From Bubalus kerabau (Eukaryota > Chordata > Mammalia > Artiodactyla > Bovidae): a stretch of DNA of 64,000 nt. Below are positions 62,969 through 64,000 of this stretch, one piece after another. The translations under genes were made by a program, and so were the position numbers. Each line of letters opens with the position of its first letter. Within the stretch, counting starts at the first letter, position 1. The notes beneath the pieces are model-generated. The model ran no database searches, was not told the origin of the DNA, and saw only the letters and a list, made by a program, of their open reading frames with translations. The DNA is taken from NCBI RefSeq assembly GCF_029407905.1, contig NW_026577882.1, forward strand, positions 1,984,001-2,048,000, in the 5' to 3' direction.

Positions 62969-63730
62969 AAGACTATGAGAGGCAGATATTTTAGAGTATA
63001 ATTATTGTAAAGAGTTTATCTAAAAGCTCATATCACATTTACATTTTTTACATTGGTTGTTGCTGTTTCCAGGTACTTTCTTGCTGACAAGCTTGTGACA
63101 CATATAACAATAGAGCAATTTTTACCTCAGAAGAAACCTAGGCACTATGAACATGTTGTGCTTAATGTTGTTGACTCTTAGACATGTCTATAGTGGAGGA
63201 GCAAAACCAAAAATACTAGATATTTAATATTGACTAGTTCCCAGTTCACGGGACTCTGACATTCATTTAGGTCAATGTTTTCTTGTATTTCCAGCAGTTT
63301 GATTTGGAAGGGCTGCCTTGTCTTGAGACCATTGAAATCAGAACTCAGAACTTGAGCAATATTATCAAAAAACACAAGGCTCACACTGACACATACCTTA
63401 ATCCAGACAGACAGACAAGACATCTTCCAGTTTTCCGCCTGAGATTTAAAATATTTCTTTGAGCCGTTTTCCTGGGGAGTGGGGGGGGGGAGTGGGGGTG
63501 GCAGCGAGGCAGGCTTGGGTAACAAGCTAATTGTTGGTCATTGCATATGCAAAGAACCAGCTTTCCGGGTTCCAAGGAAAAAAGTTTCCTTGGTACCCAA
63601 TTTTGTTTGGATCTATAGACTCTCATGGCCTCCTAGGTCAGGACATCTTTCCTTTCTGTAGTCCTCGTTTTATCCCTAAATCATAGACAGCTTGGATTGT
63701 CTCTGTGGGGTGGATGTATTGTCCTCGTGT

Positions 63731-64000
63731 TTGACCTGGCGGCAGTAGCGAGGTCCGAGAGCCTCTCCTGGAACCGGGCGTGGGGACGGGGCTCACCAGG
63801 AGCCCCTGGTGGAAGTGGGCAACGCCCCGGGAGCGCGCCAGGGGCGGGGCGATCCCGGGCGGCGCGGGTCGGGGTTCCGGTCGGGAGGGGGTGGGGGGCG
63901 GTAACAGTTGTGCTCTCGGGGGTCCCCACTGCAGCTGGAAACGCGCTGGGAGTGTGGCAGGGGCGGGGTGAACCCGGGTGGCGCGGGGCGGGGTTCGGCT
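63731..64000 (+). repeat. GC-rich module M, copy 4 (cut by window end)
   Basis: Matches the start of M copy 2 (CCTGGCGGCAGTAGCGAGG, offset ~21,240 bp), with GC boxes and a CAGTTGTGCTCTCGG motif. The ATG present at 42588 in copy 2 is GTG here, which argues against a conserved start codon. The donor-site region would lie beyond the window. Confidence 0.7.

Larger units (their letters stand above)
60231..63730. other. Lower-copy spacer U, copy 2
   Basis: Matches 39031-42490 throughout. Differences include ~18 extra bases (CTTACTACCC then a C run) near 60998-61020, a TTTA microsatellite at about 61503-61524, ~30 extra bases near 62480-62510, extra CTTAGTTTAGCAC near 62729 and a G run near 63480. 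Both SINEs are present. No gene is recognised. Confidence 0.75.

Noticed and set aside
1..64000. CRISPR array or other prokaryotic system
   Set aside because: The repeats are far too long, directly abutting without unique spacers, and the interspersed elements are ruminant L1, SINE and LTR sequences.

Overview
The window looks like pericentromeric heterochromatin from a bovine animal (cattle or a close relative). The evidence is a ~1.40-kb GC-rich, TCGAG-studded tandem satellite that I recognise as the cattle 1.715-type satellite I family, a bovine-type LINE-1, Bov-A2 and Bov-tA SINEs, and a BTLTR1-like class II retroviral LTR. I see no intact host protein-coding gene, tRNA, rRNA or CRISPR array. 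Family names are recalled; periods, junctions, target-site duplications and mutations were read from the sequence.

Layout. (1) 1-7659 and 15834-34073 are one ~26-kb array of ~1.4-kb satellite monomers, split by an 8.16-kb near-full-length minus-strand L1 (7660-15823) with decayed ORF1 and ORF2. Most monomers are diverged 'type A'. CpG-rich, more uniform 'type B' sequence occurs at ~2255-3400 and ~30900-33447. (2) 34074-38135 is a second tandem family made of alternating ~530-bp (S) and ~696-bp (L) units, with an S+L dimer of ~1227 bp. (3) 38136-43478 holds two copies of a GC-rich module 'M' (~118-bp GC-rich repeats, a consensus splice donor, a downstream AATAAA or degenerate site) on either side of ~3.5 kb of lower-copy sequence 'U' carrying two SINEs. 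(4) 43479-51517 is satellite again, mostly type B and ending in type A. (5) 51518-59336 is the S/L family again, longer, with a solo LTR at 54000-55297. (6) 59337-64000 is M-U-M again, cut by the window end.

The right part therefore repeats the order satellite -> S/L array -> M-U-M, implying a composite higher-order repeat of about 21 kb. The copy-to-copy offset grows from 17,443 bp before the S/L array to 21,201 bp after it. The 3,758-bp difference is accounted for by the LTR plus one TSD (1,304 bp) and two extra S+L dimers (~2,454 bp).

The nearest thing to an undescribed element is the repeated M module, a CpG-island-like, potentially transcribed sequence embedded in satellite DNA. Its function is unknown and transcription is inference. 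The long open frames in satellite and M DNA look like by-products of high GC content and repetition.
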